Part shown: piece after piece, positions 54,620 through 64,000 of the stretch
How positions within the stretch are numbered: the first letter of the stretch is position 1
Layout: every line of letters starts with the position of its first letter
Source of the DNA: Hofstenia miamia
Taxonomy: Eukaryota; Xenacoelomorpha; Acoela
Reading direction: 5' to 3'
NCBI GenBank assembly: GCA_004352715.1
Contig: SCFE01000049.1
Span: 920,962-984,961 of the forward strand
Length of the DNA: 64,000 bases
The notes under the pieces: generated by a model
What the model was told of the DNA's origin: nothing
What the model saw: only the letters and a program-made list of their open reading frames with translations
Database searches by the model: none
Translations under genes and position numbers: made by a program

Positions 54620-54935
54620 CAAGTAAAGCAAACATTTTAACTTCAAATATATTACTGAAAACGAGTTAGCAATAAAAAAATTAGACAACAATTTATCTGG
54701 TGGCAGCAATGGCCTACCAATATCCATCATCAAAAAGTTTTCTAACATCTTCCTTGAACAACTTCGATTTACTTTCAACTCCTTTTTGCAAATCTTAAAA
54801 TATGCAGCCATAGCCCCATATATGAGAAAGGAGAAACAACTTATTGTAATAGTTATAGATCAATATCAATTAAAAATCCTTTTTCTAAGATTTTTGAACG
54901 ACTAATAAATAATCAAGTAATCTTCTACTTAAATA
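54620..54935 (+). pseudogene. LINE reverse transcriptase, N-terminal palm fragment
   Basis: It reads LDNNLSGGSNGLPISIIKKF and, after a stop, IYEKGETTYCNSYRSIS then KIFERLINNQV, matching the YK-G-----NYRPIS-----K-FE block of LINE RT. (TA)n and an N gap truncate it. Confidence 0.75.
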
Positions 54936-54999
54936 TATATATATACTTAAATAGCCTCAATTGCTCTAGTTAAGTATATATATATATATATATATATAT

Positions 55000-55792
55000 N
55001 NNNNNNNNNNNNNNNNNNNNNNNNNNNNNNNNNNNNNNNNNNNNNNNNNNNNNNNNNNNNNNNNNNNNNNNNNNNNNNNNNNNNNNNNNNNNNNNNNNNN
55101 NNNNNNNNNNNNNNNNNNNNNNNNNNNNNNNNNNNNNNNNNNNNNNNNNNNNNNNNNNNNNNNNNNNNNNNNNNNNNNNNNNNNNNNNNNNNNNNNNNNN
55201 NNNNNNNNNNNNNNNNNNNNNNNNNNNNNNNNNNNNNNNNNNNNNNNNNNNNNNNNNNNNNNNNNNNNNNNNNNNNNNNNNNNNNNNNNNNNNNNNNNNN
55301 NNNNNNNNNNNNNNNNNNNNNNNNNNNNNNNNNNNNNNNNNNNNNNNNNNNNNNNNNNNNNNNNNNNNNNNNNNNNNNNNNNNNNNNNNNNNNNNNNNNN
55401 NNNNNNNNNNNNNNNNNNNNNNNNNNNNNNNNNNNNNNNNNNNNNNNNNNNNNNNNNNNNNNNNNNNNNNNNNNNNNNNNNNNNNNNNNNNNNNNNNNNN
55501 NNNNNNNNNNNNNNNNNNNNNNNNNNNNNNNNNNNNNNNNNNNNNNNNNNNNNNNNNNNNNNNNNNNNNNNNNNNNNNNNNNNNNNNNNNNNNNNNNNNN
55601 NNNNNNNNNNNNNNNNNNNNNNNNNNNNNNNNNNNNNNNNNNNNNNNNNNNNNNNNNNNNNNNNNNNNNNNNNNNNNNNNNNNNNNNNNNNNNNNNNNNN
55701 NNNNNNNNNNNNNNNNNNNNNNNNNNNNNNNNNNNNNNNNNNNNNNNNNNNNNNNNNNNNNNNNNNNNNNNNNNNNNNNNNNNNNNNNNNNN
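55000..55792. other. assembly gap, 793 N
   Basis: It is preceded by a (TA)n run (54976-54999). Content unknown; probably the rest of the LINE. Confidence 0.95.
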
Positions 55793-55800
55793 GGTATGTA

Positions 55801-56369
55801 CAGTCTGCCCCTTAAGTTACAACGACTTCTATAAAAAGAAAACAAGGTAAAGAAAATATATATTTCAAAACTTTATTGTAACGATTACGTACAATTATTC
55901 TAAGGAACATGTAAAAAATTAATCATAAGGATCAACTTGAGGGCCTCCTAGTTCAATACACAATCGGATTCGTCTGAACGTTCTGTCATTGATTTTTCGG
56001 AGAGTTTCAACTGGAAATCGCATAAATTCGTCTTGAATAACGCCGTTCAGGTCTTCTTTGTTTTGTGCTTTTCTTGCTACGATTCTAGGCCTTAGCAGAC
56101 ACCATAACGCGTTATCACAGGACGAGAGGTCAGGACTACGTGCTGGCCAAGGAATCGGTCCAAATTTGCCAACCCATCGATCCTGAAAGGTATCTGTTAA
56201 GAAATTACGACTTGCTATGGTGGTATGTGCTGGAGCACCACTTGTTGGAAATGTGATGATAATAATATCTGTCTTGCTTGAAGAGCAGGAATAAATTTAT
56301 CTCCTAACATCTGACATAGACATAGAATTATCATCAATAAAAAGCCGTCGTAACTTATGGGACATACTG
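55801..56369 (-). mobile_element. DD41D mariner-like element, internally deleted (second family)
   Basis: TIRs CAGTCTGCCCCTTAAGTTAC and (reversed) CAGTATGTCCCATAAGTTAC match at about 21 of 26 bases and are flanked by TA. 569 bp remain, holding the second half of a transposase. Confidence 0.85.
55919..56260 (-). pseudogene. mariner transposase C-terminal half
   Basis: It reads GAPAHTTIASRNFLTDTFQD, PIPWPARSPDLSSCDNALW and RTFRRIRLCIELGG. The codon before GAPAHT has lost one base, removing the second catalytic Asp (QQDGAP-type motif) by frameshift. The Asp of SSCDN lies 41 residues past that position. Confidence 0.85.
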
Positions 56370-56431
56370 TACATGTACATACATAGCACGAATTAAAATC
56401 GCAATGATTGTTTAATTACTCTCAGTTAGTC

Positions 56432-57347
56432 ATGCCGCCGAAAATATATACTAATACCCAAATGGATAAAGGTGTTAAAGTCGTAAAAGAAGGTCAAATG
56501 TCACAAAGAAAGGCAGCAAAAACCTTCAAAGTAAACAGAGAAACATTACAATGGCATCTACAAGCTGTTAATCAAAATGAAATTTGGCAGACCTACAAAA
56601 CTTACACGAATAGAAGAGAATGTGCTTACTCGAACCATACAGACAATAACCGAGTGGGGATTCGACCTCACGAAAACTCTACTTCAAGACCTGGTGCATC
56701 AATACCTGGAAAATAGTGGAGGTGAAGTGAATAGATTTACAGATAATCGACTGGACTTGGTAACTTCGTTTATGGCCAAAAATGATCTTGTTTTGCGACA
56801 AGCGGGAAATATAAAAACAAAGCAAAGCATCTGTGAGCGAGGAAATGTTAAACAACTACTTTCAAGAGTTACAGAACTGTGGATTTGTAGATTCTCAACC
56901 ATCCCACATCTTAAATTACGATGAGACTGGTATAGCTGACAACCCTGGGAGCAGTAAAGAATTTCACGAAGAGGAACTCGTCATATTGAAGTAGTGCAGG
57001 AACACTCAAAGACAAACAATTCTGTTATGTTCTGTGGCACTGCAGATGGTAATCTTCTTCCACCGTACATGGTATACAAAGCCCAAAATCTCTACGAAGC
57101 CTGGAATCAAGGCGCACCTCCTGGAACTTCTTTTAATGTCTCAAATAGCGGGTGGTTTGACACAGATATTTTTGTTTTCTGGTTTCGTGATATTCTGATA
57201 ACTGCAGTGTCATATTTAGAGGGTACTAAATTTGTTATTGGTGACAATCTTTCATCGAATTTCTCAGCTAAAGTTGTTGATTTGGCCGTAGTACATGATA
57301 TCAAGGACCTTTTGAACACTATATACACTAAGAAGCAAACAATTTAA
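56432..57347 (+). pseudogene. pogo/jerky-type transposase, 3'-truncated
   Basis: The N-terminal psq-type HTH starts at MPPKIYTNTQMDKGVKVVKE and reads MSQRKAAKTFKVNRETLQW, followed by GRPTKLTRIEENVLTRTIQ (a CENPB-like second DNA-binding domain). The catalytic core shows NYDETGIADNPG (first Asp), NSGWFDTDIFVFWF and FVIGDNLSSNF (second Asp). The third acidic residue is lost at the 3' truncation. Frame changes near 56580 and 56900 and a stop near 56993. Confidence 0.88.
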
Positions 57348-57493
57348 ACCAGGAACCAAAAATATGAGAAAATCTAGATTTGAAGATGCACACTCATTTT
57401 CTTATGTCTGAAATGAAAATTAATATAATAGGCTTTGCCGTGTTTGTGTTTATTTTGTTTGTAGATATTGTCAGTCCAAGGCAGCACAGTGCT

Positions 57494-59006
57494 TAGTTAA
57501 TGTTGTATTTAGAAATGTCAACCTATTATTTTCTTCATTTTCTAGTGTAAATTTTATTGTTGGTAATACATTGTTAATCTTGGAATGAAATACTTTTACA
57601 TTCTCCTCAGAATTAACTATGCAAAATATATCATCCACATAGCAAGAATAAAGTAATGGAAAAGGTTTCATGCTTTCATTTTTAAATTTTCTTTCAATAA
57701 TATTTAATGCAAAAATTTGCCATAGTTGGTCCAAGTGGTGACCCCATTGCAATTCCATTAATTTGTTTGTAGATTTTGCAATTGAAGATGAAATGGATAT
57801 TCATGCAGGCAAGTGTCAAAATTGTTCTGAAACTTTTATGATTCATTGGTAAATTTTCTTCTGGTAATATATTTATGATATGATCTATAGTTTCTTCAAT
57901 AGGAATGTTGGTGAAAAGTGATTTTATGTCTAAACTACACAAAAAGTTTTAAAACTGAATTTTTTTGTCTAACTTTGGAAGGAAATCTTTTGTACTTTCA
58001 AGATTATATTTCGTTGGGATGAATTTTTTAAGTATTTCATCCATCTTTTTTGCTAAACTATAATTTGCACAGTTTATAGAACTAAGTATTGGACAAAATG
58101 GTGGATCAATTGAATGTTTATGTACTTTTGGAAGATCATACAAACAAGGAGGAGTACAGCCATCTACATGTTTGATTTAAGGAATCTTTTGAAATTTCAT
58201 TATTGTTACACAAAGTGCTTAGTGTACAATAAACTTTTCTTCTTCATTAATGAATGTCTTTGTTAAATTTTCAGAATTCACCTCTTGAAATTTAGAATTC
58301 TCCAGTAAGATGTCATTCATTTTATTAATGTAATTTTCTTTATTACATACTAATATGCCATTGCTTTTATCAAAGAGGCAAATATAAATTCTTTCATTTT
58401 CAGATAATTTTCTTAATGTATTTACTAAATCTATGATTTTCTTAGGTATTTTAATCATATTTCTCATATATTTAGTAAATATTGATTTAATTTCAGTTTT
58501 AAATTCCTCAATTTCACTACTGCTGAAATTACATTGTCTTGAAATGTTTCTAAACATTACTTCCATTAAAATTTTATAATTTGTAATTTTAGGCTTTTTA
58601 AACCAAGACATATTCATTCCATATGACAAGGCTAATTCTTCCAATTTAGTAAGATTTCCACTTGAAAGATTCATTACAGTATTTTTGACATGAAATGTTT
58701 CATTTCTGTACTTTAGATATATTAGTTTCTTTTCATGGTTAGCTCTTGTTTTTAAAATTTCTCTTTCTATGCTATATTTTGCACATTCAATTATTGTAGT
58801 TGTAACATCTATTGACTTTCTTTCTTCATTATCATTTTTATCTTTGTTTTCATTTCTTCAATTATTGTTTGTAGAATTTTCAGTTTTGATTTAAAGTGTA
58901 TAGAGAAGCATTGAAATTGTGGTGGAATAGAATTTTTGAGAAAATTGGTTATGATTTTTGAATGAAGACAGCTTCTTTTTATATTTGAAGAATATTTTCT
59001 TTTCAT
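57494..59006 (-). pseudogene. Penelope-like reverse transcriptase
   Basis: Ordered blocks: a basic N-terminal region, DKSNGILVCNKENYINKM, YDLPKVHK, PILSSINCANYSLAKKMDEI, SLDIKSLFTNIP (motif A Asp), NGIAMGSPLGPTMANF (motif B), SCYVDDIFCI (motif C YVDD) and TIKFTLENEENNRLTFLN. Catalytic Asp residues are kept. Stops at 58219, 57949 and near 57694, with frame changes, make it non-functional. RT of this class is related to telomerase. Confidence 0.9.
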
Positions 59007-59100
59007 CTTTACTCAGAACATGTTATATAATACAATTGAAACTAATTCTTCTGAGAATTTTCATATTTGAAATTTAAACAAAATTTAATCACATATATTA
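57494..59100 (-). mobile_element. Penelope-like element, downstream copy, 3'-truncated
   Basis: The body of a Penelope-like element from its N-terminal region through RT. It stops abruptly near 57494 at the homologue of 59889 in the other copy. Non-Penelope sequence and the pogo fragment follow. Confidence 0.8.
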
Positions 59101-59179
59101 CACCAGTTTTAATAGATAGTCTATCTTTGTCAGTAAGATGGGGGGGTAATATTTTAAAAAATTAAGTTTAATGTTAAGA

Positions 59180-60115
59180 TGTATTATATTAGAATAATTT
59201 GGAGATGCTAAGTTCTTTCTGTCTATTTAATAGGTTACTTTTATCTGTTTTTACATTGATGGTAATTGCTTCTCCTATTTTTATAAATTTTGTTTTTATT
59301 ATTATTTTAAAGTTTTCATTTCTGATCTTAGGTGCTCCTTTTATGTTCTTTGATTCTGATTTCCATTTGTCTTTTGGTCTTACCTATGTATGAATCATCA
59401 CACTCATCACATTGATATTTGTATACAACTGATGATTCCTAAGATAATGGAAGTATGTCTTTATTTTTTAAAATGTATGATGTTTTAGAAGACATTAGCA
59501 TTGGTATAATTTTTATAATAAATTTTTCAATTTTGCACTTAAATGCTTTAATTTCATTTTAAAGTACATAAAATTTCTTTCCATGTAAAGCAACTTCCAA
59601 TAAATGTTTTCTGGCAGTGGATTTTTCAATTTCTTTTCTTGATTAAATATTTTATCAATTTCTTTCTTTAAAAGTTTATGTGGATATCCATTTTTTGTAA
59701 GAATGGTAATTATTTCATCTATTGCTGTTGTTAAGTTATTTTAATTTGATGATGTTATGTAGCCTTGGTTGATCAAATTCTTTATAGCATTGATTTTATG
59801 TTGAGGACTACAATAAGAATTGTAAGGTATGCACACTCCAGGGTTATTTGAGATCTCATGCCACTCATATTCAATATTTTTGATGTTCTAGTTAATGTTG
59901 TATTTTGAAATTTCAACCTATTATTTTCTTCATTTTCTATTGTAAATTTTATTGTTGGTAAATGTTGTTAATGTTGGAATGAAATAATTTTACATTAAAT
60001 ATGCAAAATATATCATCCATATAGTGACAATAATATAATGCAAAAGATTTCATGTTTCATTTTTAAATTGTCTTTCAATAATATTTAAGCAAAAATATAG
60101 ATGCTTTTTTGAGAC
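59180..60115 (-). mobile_element. Penelope-like element, upstream copy, 5'-truncated
   Basis: It contains the RT end (HYMDDIFCIF near 60020), a decayed connector, and a C-terminal GIY-YIG-type endonuclease region (YKYQCDECDDSYIGKTKRQM near 59370-59440). It ends where the downstream copy begins, in the same orientation. Confidence 0.75.
59200..59445 (-). pseudogene. GIY-YIG endonuclease domain of Penelope-like element
   Basis: SSVVYKYQCDECDDSYIGKT is the Cys-X2-Cys plus YIG signature of Penelope-type endonucleases, followed by RQMEIRIKEHK. The domain nicks target DNA for reverse transcription. A frame change or stop follows the YIG motif. Confidence 0.75.
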
Positions 60116-60626
60116 AATTTGGGTCTCCCATTTTTTTCAGAGCACTTTCATTTATCAACAAAACTAAAATTTTTTAAGATAATTTTCTTCAATTTTTTTT
60201 CTTATCATGCACCTAGAATTCTTGCAGATACAAAACCTCATATTTCATGCTTAATACCATGAGGAATCATAAAGGTTTTTGTCTATGGGGAAGCAATATC
60301 TTTCATATATGAACATCTAAAACATAATTTAATTCAAATTTTTCAAAATAGGCCCATTTACAGCACAAAAATTACATTTTTTACAACTGTCATGTGCCAT
60401 TGTAAAATTATAAATGACTTTGAGTCAAAAGTTTTAATTTTTCAAAAAAACAAGAAAAAATTATTACCAAAAAACTTGTATCTATGTAGACTAAGTAAAA
60501 ACTTTAAAAATTTCAAGTAACCAATTGATAGAAAGCTGAGAACTGCAAAGAGGGATTACCAAAATTTGAGGATGGAGATATTTTGGATACAAAAATGTCA
60601 AACATGGAAAACCAAAACAGCTCTTA

Positions 60627-60660
<34 letters not shown>

Positions 60661-63600
60661 GGCATCAGCATGGAAATCTGCTTTGATGAACACCAGGATT
60701 TGCCAATGTCTCAGTAATTAACTGCCTGACTCCAGTGCTAAATGAGCCTATTCCTAATGAAATTTAAAGGTAGCTGGGAGATCAGGTAAGGGAAGGGTGC
60801 ATGGCCACACTTAGTCAACCCAATACAGAGAACCTCAATAGAAAAAGTCACATATGACAAGAGCCCTAATTTAAATAAAGTGAGAGAAGCCCTATAAGTT
60901 CTTCAGTGCAGGCCTCAGCATGTGCAATTTAGGTGCTGTAATAAAATATAATAAACATAATGAATGACAAGCAGTTGTGAAAAGCCCTACACCTAAGCCT
61001 GCCAAATTGCCATAGTGTAGTGAATTATGTTACAATAGTGATGAACTTGTAAAGCTGTATCTGAACAAGGCACCCTCATCAAAAATCAGATAATTTAGAA
61101 AAGCATTTTAATAAATTACATATGCAACTAGAAGTAAGGGTTTGGATAACTTCTATTAAACTTTTGATATCAAAATCAAAGTATTTAAACAGAAAAACAG
61201 GTATTTCATCCACAAAAGTAACACTAAAAGCACACTATGAACTATGAGTAAACACTAACAGGTCCCTCATTAACATTTTGCACAGTAATCAACTAATATC
61301 AGAAATACTGTGTGGCAAACAATTTAAATGTTCAAAAATAGCACAGTTTGCCTAACACTTATTAAGTCAAAACAAGGAAATTACAAATTCATGTAAATGA
61401 ATATATATATATATATATATAAATTTGCTTGATGTCAAACTAAATATTATTGAAAATAATCATTAATATTTTGCACAATTTTATTGGATTATTTATATCA
61501 CATTTAGTGATAATTTATTGTTGTAATATGAAGCTATTTACTGCTCAATTTATTTCTGTTAAAGCTTCAATACCTCTTTTAGTGGCCACAGCGTGACAAT
61601 GCTTTGCATATTTGTTAGTAAGGCCTGCTTTAGCATGAAATACAACTATGAAACATCAGAAAAAGCATGAACAAGACCTCCAAGAAATACTGTTGTGAAG
61701 TAAATATGTAGTGGAACTCTAAAAATAATGAAAACCTTCAACTTTGCAAAAATGTTGTCAAAGACACTTGTAACTTGCTGGTTCATTCACATATGACTTG
61801 AATTGCTTTTTTGCCAATGCAAGAGGTTGACATTCACAAGATGCTTAGAAGATGTCTTGCAATAATTCTGAGGAAGTCCTGAAAATGCATTTTTAAAGTA
61901 GTCTAAATATCTTTATGCCATTGCTTGAAACCATCTTCAATATCTCAAGAGGTGGACTATCAGAAAACCAAATGATTTTGTAATTGGTTGCACCAAGACA
62001 CTAATTAGTTACAGCTGAACAAAATTGATATTTTAAGTGAGTAGAGGTGGTTGTTCAAGCTACCAGATAGTCTCTAAGTGCTTAAAAATATATCTCTGGA
62101 TTATATATGATGACAATGTATATAAAATCTGCTACTCAAGAGTTATCTTCAACTTGAAAAAATGAGCATAGTTTTTGATATTTTACAATTTATTACTAAG
62201 TTGGCAATTAATTTTCAAGTATATTATGACATAATCATCACAAGTTTGTGGGTTTTATATTTTTATCAGTTAAATTGAATAATTAATTGAAATGTATTAC
62301 TAACATTCATCAAGTTTTAATTATGAGTTTGAAAACAAAATGATAACTAGTTCAATGTCCTAGCAGAATTGAAAGGCTCAGTGCTTCAAAGCAAAATATA
62401 CTGTATTATGGCACTTAGAAGTGAAAACAAGGACATTACTGAATTCTAAATTATGATTAAATAATATTTAATTTTCACTTTAGTTCAATTATGAGGTTCA
62501 ATTACTTACAGGTTTTCCAAAGTGTTTCTAACTTGCTTATCTAGATGTACAGTACATTTAAGTTTAGCTATCATTTCTATTTACATTAGTTATCAAGAAA
62601 TTTTTATATTTACATCAATTACTTATGTATTTGCCTAAAGGAATAGCTTTAGTTTTATTTCAAATATATAACAGGACCATTTCTTTTTTATTATCATTAT
62701 ACTAATAATGCAAGCTTAAGTAATTGTGGATAACTGGGATTGGATTGATTTACATTATCATGAGTTTCTGTCTGTTCTTTTGTTAGGCTAACAATAATGG
62801 ATATATGGACAAGAGTTTCTATTGACTTAATGCTTGCGTCTCATTCCAATTTCTATATATATAAATCTACTTTTCTATTATTTCAAATTGCACAAGACAA
62901 ATAACATTCAAAAAGATGGTTTATTAATTTTGGAGCTTCTATCTCTTAGTATCTATCATTTGTTCAAGAGTTCTTTTCAAAATGTGTTTGAAAGTCCACT
63001 GAGATTATGGATTATATAAAATCACTTGAACACCTCAGATAAAATTACATCTTATTGTTGTTAAGGATCTTTAATAATTTTAATAAATGCATTAGACTAA
63101 AAGATGTATTTCTCTCAATTTCAGCATCATCTACATGTATTCCACCAAAATTCCTTTAAGCTTCTATTTAGGGAATTGTACCTGTTTACATTTCTTCTTA
63201 ACAATATCATTTTAACTCTCTATTTCAAAATGTGTTCATAAAATTATATGTAAAAACAATCATAAAAATATGATATTACATTGGGCTAACATTGCAATAT
63301 ATTACTTAGTGATACTACTAAGAGAAATACATGTTTATTAGTTTTCATTTTAAAACTACTGTGGCATCAGCATGAATCAGTAGAGGTTCTAACTCTCTAT
63401 CTAATGAGGAAATTATGTTGAATGTGGAATTGTTGATGTTACATTTAGTAACTATTCTTAATTATGATACCATTTCTACTAAAAGTTAAAGTAAACAGGA
63501 ATTCAAGAATAAGAAGTTTGGCCACATTTGGCCAACCTGAAACAAAGAACTGAGGTAGAAAGAGTTATATAATGTAGAATCGTGGGGGAGCTCTGGCTAC

Positions 63601-64000
63601 TCTAGTGGTACTGGGTAACTCAAGAGTTTAGATTGAAGGTTGCAAAGTCTACCATAGCAGAGAGTGACCCACATTCCAACAGAAAAGATACATTGGTGGT
63701 TCACCAATTTTGCCTAACAAATAAGGAAATTCCATTCCAAAAAGAACTCCAGCAGTAACCAATTCACATGGCATCATGCTGAATCCAAATCTTTAAAGCC
63801 ATCCTTACTCGCCAAGGTGCTAATTGTGTGTCTCAAGTATTTATTTCTAGCTCAATAAACAATTTATCTCAAAGTTCTCTTATCTCAGCTCATATAAATA
63901 AATAATAAATAAATAACAGGCACATAATTACTGTGAATTCACGTTCCCCAATGGCATGGTATATTTGCAAGGTGTAAATTCAAGTGCATGTACAAACAGA
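60116..64000. other. no gene seen; dispersed repeats and (TA)n
   Basis: The region is AT-rich with only short open frames. It contains (TA)n at 60631-60656 and 61402-61420. Two related segments at 60660-60960 and 63360-63620 share GGCATCAGCATG and GGCCACA-TT-G-CAACC words. 63058-63150 resembles 17188-17290. Confidence 0.55.

Noticed and set aside
54970-55845. Minus-strand frame across the 793-N gap
   Set aside because: Only N and TA-repeat translation (IYIYIY).
1-64000. tRNA, rRNA or other structured RNA genes
   Set aside because: No cloverleaf with A and B boxes, rRNA core or snRNA motif was recognised by eye. A tRNAscan/Infernal run would be decisive.

Overview
The window reads as AT-rich nuclear DNA from an invertebrate animal, on a scaffold with seven runs of N. 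I cannot name the species. Evidence for a metazoan: an intron-containing anoctamin (TMEM16) gene with GT-AG exons in matching phase, the terminal exon of a membrane UDP-glycosyltransferase, and an invertebrate repeat repertoire (Ty3/gypsy, Polinton, Penelope-like, R4/Dong-like and other LINEs, Tc1/mariner, pogo, hAT, piggyBac).

Layout. 1-11375: two head-to-tail copies of one Ty3/gypsy-type retroelement. Copy A keeps only its 3' part. Copy B keeps the end of gag, a textbook -1 frameshift site, protease, integrase, a long unrecognised third ORF (about 970 codons), a polypurine tract and an LTR. Most of gag, RT and RNase H fall in N gaps. 11786-17670: a decayed Polinton/Maverick (capsid-like fragment on minus, integrase fragment on plus) interrupted by a nearly complete mariner element of the plant-type DD39D class. 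17671-18179: the last coding exon of a UDP-glycosyltransferase, with one frameshift. 20926-46806 (minus strand): the anoctamin gene, of which I placed ten exons with splice sites. Its introns are full of transposons: hAT, piggyBac and mariner MITEs, a long-TIR foldback element with terminal hairpins, an R4/Dong-like LINE sitting in TAA repeats, and LINE tails. 47000-54960: LINE fragments, small tandem repeats, a BED-finger remnant. 55793-57350: a DD41D mariner deletion derivative and a truncated pogo-type transposase. 57494-60115: two Penelope-like elements in head-to-tail tandem. 60115-64000: no gene seen, only dispersed repeats.

The host genes are the anoctamin and the UGT exon; everything else recognisable is mobile DNA, mostly dead. 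The most unusual item is the third ORF of the gypsy-type element: it has no resemblance I recognise to Env, shows codon-position-biased divergence between the two copies (selection for protein sequence), and begins at an ATGA overlap with the end of pol.
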